A stretch of DNA of 44,790 bases from Candidatus Kapaibacterium sp. (GTDB lineage Bacteria; Bacteroidota; Ignavibacteria; Kapaibacteriales; UBA4661): assembly GCA_025455065.1 (NCBI GenBank), contig JALONG010000052.1:1-44790 (forward strand), read 5' to 3'. The notes below the pieces were generated by a model. It saw only the letters and a list, made by a program, of their open reading frames with translations, made no database searches and was not told the DNA's origin. This document shows, piece by piece, positions 31,888 through 40,448 of the stretch; position 1 is the stretch's first letter; each line of letters begins with the position of its first letter. The position numbers and the translations under genes are program-made.

Positions 31888-32015
31888 CGTAGCACAGACA
31901 TTCTTGTCTGTGTCCAAAATGAGCGAAGCGAATAGTCTTCAAAGTCTGTTTTATGCCGCTTTCGGTAATTACGCCTTGCGGCGTTAATGGCACAGACAAG
32001 AATGTCTGTGCTACG
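31888..32015. repeat. BIME-like paired palindrome, CACAGACA family
   Basis: CGTAG plus hairpin CACAGACA-TTCT-TGTCTGTG (31888-31912) faces hairpin CACAGACA-AGAA-TGTCTGTG plus CTACG (31991-32015). Both stems are perfect 8 bp with 4-base loops, and the two units are inverted copies. The architecture equals 19445-19520 with unrelated sequence. Confidence 0.88.
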
Positions 32016-32047
32016 TCAAAGATTGAATAATTATTCTTTCGCTATTC

Positions 32048-32081
32048 CTAAAAACCAAAAACTACCAACTAAAAACTAACA
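32048..32081 (-). repeat. Heptamer-repeat array, 3-prime arm of the beta-helix lipoprotein gene
   Basis: Plus strand CTAAAAACCAAAAACTACC and AACTAAAAACTAAC end 2 bases before the lipoprotein stop (TGA at 32083-32085). Confidence 0.85.
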
Positions 32082-32082
32082 A

Positions 32083-33687
32083 TCACTGCCGTATCTGCCC
32101 ATTCAATTCCCGCACCCAGCCGCCGCGAGTCCAATCGTTTGCAGCGTTTTGAACTGCACCCGAAAACTGTGCCGGAGAGAAGAAACTACCGAGTGTTTGG
32201 GGATTAAACGTGGATGCGCCGCTTCCAACGAAATTATTCAAATCAACCCCCTGAACCGCCGTCAGTGCATTACCAAACCGCGCCATTTCAAGAAACAACG
32301 CCGCGCCGGAGTGGTTGTTTCTGCGATTATTGAACAAATATGAGTTTGCAAAAACACCGCGTGTGCCTAAGTCTGTTGCAGTAAAATTATCAAACCGTAT
32401 TGCATTTTCCGGCATTTCCGTCAAAATACCATTATAAAGCCGACCAAATGCACCATTGCGTACACGAACACCGTAATTCGGAAAGCCCGAAGCCTGCCCG
32501 GGTCCAATGCCCGTGAAGTTTGCAATCGTACCATCGGTGCGAGGTTCGGTGGTATTGCTTGAGCCGTCGGGAGAATTACGCAACTCGAACACCCGCTCTG
32601 CTGCTGTGTCGCGGCGCTGCATACCCAGCCAAAACTGCCCCTGCCCCCGCCAGCCAAAATCCGCGCGAAACTCGTACTGACCGCTTCCAAAGACAGCTGC
32701 ATACTTCACATTCACCGTACCGCCATAAAAACGAATACCTTGATTTGCACTGTTAAACACGGTCAAATATTCAGCTTTTGTGCCGCGTCCAACGCCGTGA
32801 AAGCTAATGCCATTTAATTGAAAACTTCCGGTATTCGGCAAAATCTGCCCGGCATATTCGACGCGAATGTAGCGCAGCGAACCGGAGTTGTCATCATCGT
32901 TCATTCCGCCGAATGCGCCGACACCGCCCGGAATCACCGAACCCGCACCAGCACTTGTTTGAGCGCGACCGTTAATGACTAATCCAGCCCAATCACCACG
33001 ATTAGCCATATTGCGCAGCGTACGCTCACTCGTCATCACAATCGGGTTTTCGCGTGTGCCTTCAGCGATAATCTGTGCGCCTTGTGAAATGACCAGCATC
33101 GAAGCCAAATTTGCACCGCCAAACCGCGCATAAATCCTTGTTCCGGGTTCAATCGTCAGCGTTCTTCCTTCATCCACAAAAACCGCTCCGTCCAAAAACC
33201 AAGGACGTGCCGCAGAAAAAACGTAATTCGCATTGATATTGCCCCGCACACGGCGCATTTGCTGACCTGCAACAAGCGTATCAGCAACATTAAACGTTGC
33301 GCCGACCACTGTTACGCGGTACTCCAAAGCAGGTGCGGTGCGCCCTTGAACGTCAGTGAGCAAAATTGAATAATTCAGCACATCATTTTCACGCGCCGTA
33401 GCTGGAATCGTATCTACAAGTTCCAAGCGGTCAATAAATTTATCCGAATAGGTGCGCTTGATAACTTCCGTTTGCCCACGCCGCACCGACAGTTCTTTTA
33501 GCCCACCGGCGGCTTGCAGACTAAGCCGGAGCGTAATCGTTCCGCCCGGCACTTGCCGTGCTGTATTGACGTTATCCGAAAAAGCAACAACAGGTTCTTG
33601 TGGAATAAATACGTTGTCGGTGTAACATCCAGTTATGCCCAGAGTGAGCATAAAGGCTAGAATGGTAGAAATGATGCGGGGTTTCAT
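32083..33687 (-). CDS. Lipoprotein with right-handed beta-helix-like repeats
   Basis: This 534-residue lipoprotein has lipobox LGITGC (C21), an N-terminal beta-sandwich-like part (about 30-135) and then a repetitive region starting at GTRIYARFGGANLASMLVISQGAQIIAEGTRENPIVMTSE, with recurrent short strands such as YLTVFNSANQGIRFYGGTVNVKYAAVFGSG, suggesting a parallel beta-helix. Such proteins occur as surface or outer-membrane partners in Bacteroidota glycan loci, but I cannot name a family with certainty. Expected location is the outer membrane. It lies between the toxin-antitoxin pair and manD. Confidence 0.72.
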   Translation of the reverse strand: MKPRIISTILAFMLTLGITGCYTDNVFIPQEPVVAFSDNVNTARQVPGGTITLRLSLQAAGGLKELSVRRGQTEVIKRTYSDKFIDRLELVDTIPATARENDVLNYSILLTDVQGRTAPALEYRVTVVGATFNVADTLVAGQQMRRVRGNINANYVFSAARPWFLDGAVFVDEGRTLTIEPGTRIYARFGGANLASMLVISQGAQIIAEGTRENPIVMTSERTLRNMANRGDWAGLVINGRAQTSAGAGSVIPGGVGAFGGMNDDDNSGSLRYIRVEYAGQILPNTGSFQLNGISFHGVGRGTKAEYLTVFNSANQGIRFYGGTVNVKYAAVFGSGQYEFRADFGWRGQGQFWLGMQRRDTAAERVFELRNSPDGSSNTTEPRTDGTIANFTGIGPGQASGFPNYGVRVRNGAFGRLYNGILTEMPENAIRFDNFTATDLGTRGVFANSYLFNNRRNNHSGAALFLEMARFGNALTAVQGVDLNNFVGSGASTFNPQTLGSFFSPAQFSGAVQNAANDWTRGGWVRELNGQIRQ

Positions 33688-33751
33688 AGTGGCAAATGGA
33701 TAGTATTTTTGAGTTGATAGTATTTTTTGAATGATAGTTGTGTGCCGAAAT

Positions 33752-33793
33752 TATGTAGAAGTAGCTATGTAGAAGTAACTATGTGAAGGTAGC
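33752..33793. repeat. Three tandem 14-bp repeats
   Basis: TATGTAGAAGTAGC, TATGTAGAAGTAAC and TATGTGAAGGTAGC follow one another in the spacer between the lipoprotein start and the manD stop. The role is unknown. Confidence 0.75.
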
Positions 33794-33926
33794 TTGCAGC
33801 CTCGCCATTACCTGCTTTTGCAACGACGAGGCGCAAACAGCCTTTCCCCTTCAGGAGAGTGTGTGTATGAAGATTTCTGAAAGAACAACGAAAATATTTT
33901 CTTACAACCCAGCGTATTGCCGACCA

Positions 33927-35144
33927 TTACCAGTTAAACATCGTTCCATCAAGTTTCCGATTGACAGGCAAATAAGCGCGTTTGTACTCATATTTTGCAG
34001 CTAAGGCTTCGTCAATATCAATGCCCAAACCGGGTTTGTCGGTGATATGCAAATACCCTTTGTCGTAGTAGTATTCATGCGGGAATACGGCATCGGTTTC
34101 ACCCGTATGGCGCATATACTCTTGTACGCCAAAGTTATTGATAGCAGTGTTGAAATGCAGTGCTGCCGCCATTGTTACAGGCGAAAGGTCAGTCGCACCG
34201 TGAAAACCCGTGCGAATGTGGTACACGCCCGCCATTGCTGCAACTTTCAAACCATGCGTAATTCCACCGCCTCTGAGCAAGGACATCCGCACATAATCAA
34301 TAAGTTGCTCGGTGAAAAGCGTCGTGTAATCGTAAATCGTGTTAAAGACCTCACCAACGGCAAGCGGCGTAGTTGTGTGCTTGCGGATGATTCGGAAGCC
34401 TTCTTGCAATTCGGCTTGCACAGTATCTTCCAGCCAAAAGAGATGATACGGCTCTAACTCTTTACCCAACCGTGCAGCTTCTATCGGCGTTAGGCGGTGG
34501 TGGCAATCATGCAAGAAATGATGCTCTTCGCCGTAGGTATCACGTAATTTTTTGAAAAGTTTTGGTGTGAAATTCAGATATTTTTCGGTGGACCATTCGT
34601 TTACTGCCGGAAGCCCGGAAGCGTCATTTTGTGCGGGTTCGTAGTACATTTTCTCTTTGGCAACGCCGTATGTGCTTTGTAAACCCGGAATGCCCGACTG
34701 TGCGCGAATTGCCAAATATCCCATGTCAATATATTTCCCGACTTCATCAATCGTCTGCTCCAAGTCCGCGCCGTTGGCGTGTCCATAGACCATAACCCCT
34801 GTGCGGCTTCTGCCGCCAATGAGATTGTACACTGGCGTATTCAGTGCTTTTCCTTTGATGTCGTACAGTGCCATATCTACCGCCGCAATCGCACTCATCG
34901 TAATCGCGCCGCGCCGCCAATACACGCCCCGATAGAGATATTGCCAAATATCCTCAATATCAAACGGGTTACGCCCGATAAGGCATGGAATCACATAATC
35001 TTCTAAGTACGAAACAACCGATTTTTCGCGTCCGTTCAGCGTTGCATCGCCAATGCCGTACACGCCTTCATCAGTCATAATTTTCAGCGTAATAAAATTC
35101 CGTCCGGGACAGGTAACGATTACTTTTGCGTCGGTGATTTTCAT
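33927..35144 (-). CDS. manD: D-mannonate dehydratase (ManD/RspA type, enolase superfamily)
   Basis: ManD dehydrates D-mannonate to 2-keto-3-deoxygluconate in the glucuronate branch. The start [20 protein letters not shown] is the family hallmark. Counting from the ATG at 35144, R147 ([10 protein letters not shown]) and Y159 (STYGVAKE) match the known catalytic Arg/Tyr pair, and D213 (HDCHHR), E239 (WLEDT) and E265 (VGEVF) fit the metal ligands. The length of 405 residues is standard. It has no leader, so unlike the other two enolase-superfamily proteins it is cytoplasmic. The upstream SDR gene ends 46 bases before, with a heptamer array between. It replaces a UxuA-type mannonate dehydratase, which is not present. 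Confidence 0.93.
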   Translation of the reverse strand: MKITDAKVIVTCPGRNFITLKIMTDEGVYGIGDATLNGREKSVVSYLEDYVIPCLIGRNPFDIEDIWQYLYRGVYWRRGAITMSAIAAVDMALYDIKGKALNTPVYNLIGGRSRTGVMVYGHANGADLEQTIDEVGKYIDMGYLAIRAQSGIPGLQSTYGVAKEKMYYEPAQNDASGLPAVNEWSTEKYLNFTPKLFKKLRDTYGEEHHFLHDCHHRLTPIEAARLGKELEPYHLFWLEDTVQAELQEGFRIIRKHTTTPLAVGEVFNTIYDYTTLFTEQLIDYVRMSLLRGGGITHGLKVAAMAGVYHIRTGFHGATDLSPVTMAAALHFNTAINNFGVQEYMRHTGETDAVFPHEYYYDKGYLHITDKPGLGIDIDEALAAKYEYKRAYLPVNRKLDGTMFNW

Positions 35145-35145
35145 A

Positions 35146-35183
35146 GTGGTTTTGGGTTTCTGGTTTTTAGTTTTTGGTTGTTG
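35146..35183 (-). repeat. Heptamer-repeat array, 5-prime arm of manD
   Basis: GTGGTTTTGGGTTTCTGG then TTTTTAGTTTTTGGTTGTTG fills the SDR-manD gap, with the C-rich strand in sense. Confidence 0.85.
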
Positions 35184-35190
35184 TATGACT

Positions 35191-35946
35191 TCAAAATCCA
35201 ATCGAATTTCCACCGTCCACAGGCAGATTCACACCCGTAACGTATTTCGCGGCATCAGAAGCAAGATATACTGCGGCATAGCCAATATCGGACGCTTCTC
35301 CAAGCCTTCCCATCGGTGTTCTGCCCATAACCTTTGCTTTGCGTTCTGCATCGGAATCAAGTGCTTTGCGGAGCATTGGTGAATCAATAAATCCCGGCGC
35401 AATAGCATTGACGCGGATTCCGTGCGGAGAAAGATCGCTTGCTAAAATGCGCGTCATGCCCAGAACTGCGGTTTTTGATGCCCCGTAAGCTGCAACTTTG
35501 GAAAGACCGTACATTGCTGCCATTGAGGTAATCATAATAATTGAACCATTCTTGCGTTCCGTCATACCCCGTGCCACTTCTCGCGTTAGAGCAAAAACTG
35601 CGTTGAGATTCGTTTGAATAATGCGGTTAAATTCTTCATCGGTGAGGTCGAGGGCGTGTTTTTTCAGATTGATTCCGGCGTTATTTACCAAAATATCTAT
35701 CGCGCCATGCTCTGCTTCAATGCTACGCACAAGTTCCGGCAACCCCGGAAGATTGCTGACATCATTCACAACAAATGCAGCATTTACGCCAAGTTCACCA
35801 ACTGCTTCCTTCAAAACCTCTTCACGCCGCCCGGTAATGACAACCTTTGCTCCTGCTTCCAAAAAGGCTTTTGCTATGCCGAGACCAAGCCCTGTGCCGC
35901 CTCCAGTGATAAGTGCGAGTTTATTTTCGAGTGAAAAAGGGGTCAT
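35191..35946 (-). CDS. Short-chain dehydrogenase/reductase, probable sugar-acid oxidoreductase
   Basis: This is a classical SDR of 251 residues: cofactor motif TGGGTGLG (14-21), NNAG (88-91), catalytic S141, Y154 and K158 (YGASK), and the family tail [12 protein letters not shown]. It resembles gluconate 5-dehydrogenase/KduD-type enzymes. Next to manD, and in a locus without a UxuB gene, it may reduce D-fructuronate to D-mannonate; the alternative is a KduD or gluconate oxidoreductase role. The start lies next to a long heptamer array and no Shine-Dalgarno is present. Confidence 0.85.
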   Translation of the reverse strand: MTPFSLENKLALITGGGTGLGLGIAKAFLEAGAKVVITGRREEVLKEAVGELGVNAAFVVNDVSNLPGLPELVRSIEAEHGAIDILVNNAGINLKKHALDLTDEEFNRIIQTNLNAVFALTREVARGMTERKNGSIIMITSMAAMYGLSKVAAYGASKTAVLGMTRILASDLSPHGIRVNAIAPGFIDSPMLRKALDSDAERKAKVMGRTPMGRLGEASDIGYAAVYLASDAAKYVTGVNLPVDGGNSIGF

Positions 35947-36070
35947 TGGTGGTTTTTAGTTTTTGGTTGGTGGTTTTTGGTTGGTAGTTCGTAGTTTTTG
36001 GTTTTTAGTTTTTAGTTGGTGGTTTTAGTTGGTAGTTGGTAGTTGGTGGTTGGTGGTTGGTGGGTAATGG
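35947..36070 (-). repeat. Heptamer-repeat array, 5-prime arm of the SDR gene (longest)
   Basis: About sixteen words of the RGTTKKT type begin at the base beside the ATG: GGTTTTT, AGTTTTT, GGTTGGT and AGTTGGT, ending in a GGTTGGT-rich tract. It is inverted relative to 36081-36136. Confidence 0.92.
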
Positions 36071-36080
36071 TTGTAAAAAA

Positions 36081-36136
36081 GAAACCAAAAACCAGAAACC
36101 AAAAGCTAAAAACCAAAAACCATCAACCAAAAACTA
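36081..36136 (-). repeat. Heptamer-repeat array, 3-prime arm of the TonB receptor gene
   Basis: Plus strand GAAACCAAAAACCAGAAACC and on to CATCAACCAAAAACTA run to the receptor stop, where TAG is part of the sense repeat TAGTTTTTGGTTG. Only 10 bases separate it from the inverted array at 35947-36070. Confidence 0.92.
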
Positions 36137-39031
36137 AAGAGTATAAGACACACCGAAACGCATAGACCAGCCATAGAATTCGACGTTGGAAATGCGGCTA
36201 CGGAGTCCGAAAAATTCAAGACGCGGCTGATTGAGGAGGTTCAAGAACTCAGCATAGAGGCGGTATTTGTCGAATCGGTAGGAGGTGTTTACGTCTAATT
36301 GCCAGCGTTCTTCGGCATATTCATCGCGCTGCCCGTCGGGACCAATGTTGAGAATAAATCGCCCGTTGTAATTGAGCGAACCTTTCACCGCAAAACCGCC
36401 AATGTCATACGAAAGCGCGAAATTGCCTGAGTGCGGCGACTGCCCCGGAAACGAGATATTCTGCCGTGTTTGCGTAAATGCTGCGGATTGAGTAAACGTG
36501 TAATTTGCATACACGCCCAAACCATTGAAGGGGAACGGCAGAAAATCAAGGTTTGCCTGCACATTAACTTCAGCACCAAGCACCGATGCTACTTCGCCGT
36601 TATCGTAGGTGGTAAAGCGCACACGGTCGCTCGCCAAGCCGTCAATGCCAAACTGTTCTGCCGGAACAAAATCTATTTTCGTGTAAATAAATCGGTCAAT
36701 GCGTTTGTAGAAAAATCCACCCGAAACAATCCCCACATTTGGCAAAAAGTATTCTGCCAAAAGGTCAGCATTCATCGCACCGGAAGGACGAACATTGGGA
36801 TTACCGCGAGTAACGGTCAAGCCTTCGGGGTTAATATCCTCAATCGGGACGTATTGGTTAAAATCAGGACGTGCATAGCTAAAGGTCAGCGCACCGCGCA
36901 AATTCAGGAGTTCCGTAGGGCTGTATTTCACGTGAACGCTTGGCAAAACGAAGGTGTAGTTAGCTGCTTCGTCGCGGCGCGAGGTACTAAGCCACCTGTC
37001 GCCCGTTGCGCGAACTTGATTCGCAGCATTTGCCAACTGCGTATGCTCCACACGCACACCACCCAAAAACATCCATTTATCCACCAAAAGCCGCGTCATT
37101 GCGTAGCCGGAAAGCACCGTTTCATTTGCATCCCAGAAATATGGGTCGGAAATGCGACGCATACCGTTGGAATCAGGCAGGAAGCGGTCGCGGTTGTTGC
37201 GATTTGCCTCAAAATACTCCCGCATACGAATATGATCAACCGTCGGACCAATGCGGAGTTGGCGATTGTAAAAGCGAATATCTTCGTAGTTATCGCGGAA
37301 ACGGGCAAAAAATTCATTTTCGTCCGGTGCGCCAACGAAGTTGTAATCAATGTTCATACGGTTGCGAGCATTGTTTAGCGAACGAGCTTTGATGCCTGTT
37401 TTGAAGACACCGAAGTAATCACCGATTTGATAGTTCAACGTTGCGTTAATTCTTGCAACAACATTTCGTCCTGCATTGCGAATATTATCATCGGCATAGC
37501 TCTGGAAATCGTTGTAGGTAAGCGGGTTGTAGATGTCGCGCACCGTTGCAACAGCTTTGGGCAAATCAGTGTACAAACCACGAATTTCCATATCAATATC
37601 GCGGGCATTGAAGTTAATGCGAGGAAATATGCGCTCTGCACGGTTCACCGTTACGAAAGCCCCATAATCAATGAGCCAAGCACCAGTGCGGGATTCACCC
37701 GTTAGCGAGATATTGAGGTTGTCGCGTTGAATAATGCGATTCGAGGTTTGAATTTGCATCCGCCCCAAGCGAGAAAATTCGGGCGTTACAAAGGTTCCGC
37801 TATTCGGTCGAAAGCGTAGAACTCGGCGTACATCCTCGTCGTTGATGTTGCTGTACTGCACATCAAAAATGAGGTTTGAGGTATTGTTAAATTTGTAATC
37901 CAGCGTGATTCCCGCACCAATGCGCCGACGCTGCGTTGTTTGGTCGCGGTAACGGTAATCATTCATCACAAAAACACTGTCGCCGCTGCGATGTGGTTGA
38001 AATTTTGGATCGGCAATAACGCTTGGCGCAAAGCGGCGAAAGCCCCAATCAGTAACCTCAATGCGGTCTTCACCGATATTTGCTGAATAAAACGTAAAGT
38101 CCGTGCGCACACCCAAACGCCCGTCTTCGACTTCGTTATCTTCAAAAAAGCGTTGATTCCAGCCGACTTTGCCAATACCCGTAAATCCGCCAATAAGGTT
38201 GTTGTAACCACCGCCCAACTCCGCTTTAATTTTGGGTTTTAAGCTCTTCGCCATCGGTGTCCGTAAATTGACCGAACCGCCGATTGCGTCGCCGTCTTGG
38301 TCGGGTGTGAGTGCTTTGGTAATTTCCATCGAAGCAAGCAAATCCACCGGAATAAGGTCGAGCGACGCACCGCGACTGCCTTGCTCTTCCGTGCTGACAA
38401 GCTGTTCACCATTCATATTCACCGTCGTAAATGCAAACGGCGTTCCGCGTAGCTGCACACGATTACCTTCGCCGCGATTTCGCTCAATTTGTACGCCCGG
38501 AACACGCTGCAACGCCTCGCCGATATTCAAATCGGGAAAACGGCTGATGAGGTCTGCCGAAACGATATTTTTGATATTGTCCGCCGTGCGCTGCTGATTG
38601 AGCGCCTTTTGCTGCCCTTCCAAGTTTGCCGACACGACAACTTCATCGGTCAGAACAGCCATCGGTTTCATGGTGAAATTTTTTATCGTGAGTTCACCCA
38701 CTTTCACTGTCAGCGTAAGTTCTGCTTTCTCAAACCCCAGATAGGAAGCCGTTAGCGTAGCCTCCCCGACAGCAACGTTACGGATGTAATACTCGCCTTT
38801 GGTGTTGGAGACAGCACCGTTATTTGTTCCTTTTACCACAATACTCACGCCTGCAAGCGGGTCGCCGGAGAGTTTATCGGTGATTTTTCCTTTGATTTCG
38901 CCGGAAGCCCAAAGCAGATTTGAACAAGCAAATACACTGATGATTGTTACCAAAAACACGTATTTATGCGCTACGTGTTTATGTGCTAGAAATGTGCTGC
39001 GCAGAGCGAAACGGAGGTAAGAGAGATTCAT
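36134..39031 (-). CDS. TonB-dependent receptor with carboxypeptidase-regulatory-like domain
   Basis: This outer-membrane receptor has 965 residues from the ATG at 39031 (the longer frame opens with GTG). It has a signal peptide ending about SNLLWAS, a carboxypeptidase-regulatory-like domain (EIKGKITDKLSGDPLAGVSI), a link with MAVLTDEVVVSANLEGQ, a plug with FPDLNIGEALQRVPGVQIER and TPDQDGDAIGGSVNLRTP, and a large beta-barrel ending in WSMRFGVSYTL. No SusD partner lies nearby; this type is like the oligosaccharide receptors of the TIGR01782 class. The 354-base divergent spacer to the LacI-type gene holds two operators, so it is probably repressed by that regulator until an inducer from pectin appears. 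Confidence 0.9.
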   Translation of the reverse strand: MNLSYLRFALRSTFLAHKHVAHKYVFLVTIISVFACSNLLWASGEIKGKITDKLSGDPLAGVSIVVKGTNNGAVSNTKGEYYIRNVAVGEATLTASYLGFEKAELTLTVKVGELTIKNFTMKPMAVLTDEVVVSANLEGQQKALNQQRTADNIKNIVSADLISRFPDLNIGEALQRVPGVQIERNRGEGNRVQLRGTPFAFTTVNMNGEQLVSTEEQGSRGASLDLIPVDLLASMEITKALTPDQDGDAIGGSVNLRTPMAKSLKPKIKAELGGGYNNLIGGFTGIGKVGWNQRFFEDNEVEDGRLGVRTDFTFYSANIGEDRIEVTDWGFRRFAPSVIADPKFQPHRSGDSVFVMNDYRYRDQTTQRRRIGAGITLDYKFNNTSNLIFDVQYSNINDEDVRRVLRFRPNSGTFVTPEFSRLGRMQIQTSNRIIQRDNLNISLTGESRTGAWLIDYGAFVTVNRAERIFPRINFNARDIDMEIRGLYTDLPKAVATVRDIYNPLTYNDFQSYADDNIRNAGRNVVARINATLNYQIGDYFGVFKTGIKARSLNNARNRMNIDYNFVGAPDENEFFARFRDNYEDIRFYNRQLRIGPTVDHIRMREYFEANRNNRDRFLPDSNGMRRISDPYFWDANETVLSGYAMTRLLVDKWMFLGGVRVEHTQLANAANQVRATGDRWLSTSRRDEAANYTFVLPSVHVKYSPTELLNLRGALTFSYARPDFNQYVPIEDINPEGLTVTRGNPNVRPSGAMNADLLAEYFLPNVGIVSGGFFYKRIDRFIYTKIDFVPAEQFGIDGLASDRVRFTTYDNGEVASVLGAEVNVQANLDFLPFPFNGLGVYANYTFTQSAAFTQTRQNISFPGQSPHSGNFALSYDIGGFAVKGSLNYNGRFILNIGPDGQRDEYAEERWQLDVNTSYRFDKYRLYAEFLNLLNQPRLEFFGLRSRISNVEFYGWSMRFGVSYTL

Positions 39032-39082
39032 GGTACACACAAAAAATTGAGATGAATCGAATGAGATGATTCTGTTTGAAGA

Positions 39083-39106
39083 AAATACTAAAACGTTTTA
39101 GTATTT
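39083..39106. promoter_or_regulatory. LacI-type operator upstream of the TonB receptor gene
   Basis: This is a perfect 24-bp palindrome centred on CG at 39094/39095, with core ACTAAAACGTTTTAGT extended by AAAT and ATTT on the sides. It lies 51 bases upstream of the receptor ATG, a position suited to blocking transcription. Confidence 0.85.
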
Positions 39107-39286
39107 AGTGTAAAAAAAATTTCGGTGCAATGCGAAATTTTTCTGGTGAGCAATTACAAAGGAAGACTGCTTGAGATGTTTATCAATCAAGAAATCTGAA
39201 CACACGTATAAACGATTTGAAAGCGAAAAATTTTATCTCAATGAAGAAAAGATACTACGATTTGAGATAAATTTTCTTTACTTTTG

Positions 39287-39298
39287 TAAAACGTTTTA
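39287..39298. promoter_or_regulatory. Second LacI-type operator, before the regulator gene
   Basis: The 12-bp core TAAAACGTTTTA is flanked by CTTTTG and CAAAAG, an imperfect extension. It is 86 bases before the regulator ATG, suggesting autoregulation, and 193 bases from the other operator, suited to looping. Confidence 0.72.
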
Positions 39299-39384
39299 GC
39301 AAAAGTACAACACGAAGTTTTTTTACGCAAATTTTTTTTCGCTTATTGCGAAAATATTTATCAAAATGTTTTGAGGAAACCGCT

Positions 39385-40416
39385 ATGCCCACAACTAAAA
39401 CCACGATTAAAGACGTAGCAAAGCAAAGTGGCGTTTCCATTTCAACGGTTTCTGCGGTTTTGAACGCCACAGGCTGGGTGCCGGACGAAACGAAAGACCG
39501 CGTAGAACGTGCTATAGATGCGCTAGGCTATCGCCCGAACCGCATTGCACAAAGTCTGAAAAAACGCCGCTCCAATGCTTACGGAATCATCGTTTCCGAT
39601 TTGCTGAATCCCTATTTCACCGAGATAGTAAGCGCATTACAACTGCGATTGCTGGAAGGCGGAAAGTATTCGTTTATTTTTAATTCCGACCGAAGAAGTG
39701 ATTTAGCCGACAAAAGTTTTGAATTTATTTTAGACCGCCAGCTTGACGGAATCGTGCTGATAAGCGATTCGGTCAGTGAAAAAACTGTCCGCAAATACAG
39801 CAAAAAATATCCCGATGTGCCAATAGTTGCTATTGAGCGCGATTACGATTTGGACAGTATTTATACCCTGCTCGTAGATTCAGAAAAAGCAGCTTTTGAA
39901 GCAACAACGTTCCTCATCAATCTTGGGTACAAGCGTATTGCAATGATTACCGGTCCTTCTTCCGGCGTGGGAAGCAGCACCTACGGGCGTTTGCAGCGTA
40001 CCGAAGGCTACAAACGCGCCTTGCGATTAGCAAAATTGCCCGTGAATGACGATATTATTTTAGAAGGCAATTTCCGCATGGAATCCGGCGAACAGGCAAT
40101 GCACAAACTCCTTTGCTTGCCTAAGCGTCCCGATGCGGTGTTTGCAGCAAACGACCTTATGGCTCTCGGTGCAATGAAGGCGTTGAAGCAAGTAAATTTG
40201 CATATTCCTGGTGATATTGCCCTTATGGGATACGATGATATTGCCTTAGCATCAATGGTTTCACCTGCCTTGACAACGCTTGCTATGCCGAAAAAATCTC
40301 TTGGCGAAAAAGCAGCAGAAATTCTCCTGCAATTAGCCGAAGAAGAACCGGAAAATAATGACATTGAGCGCGTGCAATTTTTCAGTGCTATGCTTGTACC
40401 GCGTGATTCGGTCTGA
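39385..40416 (+). CDS. LacI-family transcriptional regulator
   Basis: This 343-residue regulator has an N-terminal helix-turn-helix and hinge helix (TIKDVAKQSGVSISTVSAVLN, then GYRPNRIAQSLKKRRS) and a periplasmic-binding-protein-like core (NAYGIIVSDLLNPYFTEIV, MITGPSSGVGSS, PDAVFAANDLMALGAM, DIALMGYDDI). The ATG at 39385 is supported by GAGGA 8 bases upstream. It most likely binds the CG-centred palindromes at 39083-39106, 39287-39298 and 20981-20996. The inducer may be an intermediate of uronate catabolism; this is inferred from neighbours. Confidence 0.93.
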   Translation: MPTTKTTIKDVAKQSGVSISTVSAVLNATGWVPDETKDRVERAIDALGYRPNRIAQSLKKRRSNAYGIIVSDLLNPYFTEIVSALQLRLLEGGKYSFIFNSDRRSDLADKSFEFILDRQLDGIVLISDSVSEKTVRKYSKKYPDVPIVAIERDYDLDSIYTLLVDSEKAAFEATTFLINLGYKRIAMITGPSSGVGSSTYGRLQRTEGYKRALRLAKLPVNDDIILEGNFRMESGEQAMHKLLCLPKRPDAVFAANDLMALGAMKALKQVNLHIPGDIALMGYDDIALASMVSPALTTLAMPKKSLGEKAAEILLQLAEEEPENNDIERVQFFSAMLVPRDSV

Positions 40417-40448
40417 GTTTTCCGTATCATTTGAGAGAAAATTTTACC

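Noticed and set aside
1671-36136. Heptamer arrays as CRISPR repeats
   Set aside because: There are no unique spacers of constant length, the words are contiguous 7-mers, and copies enter coding sequence. No cas genes are present.
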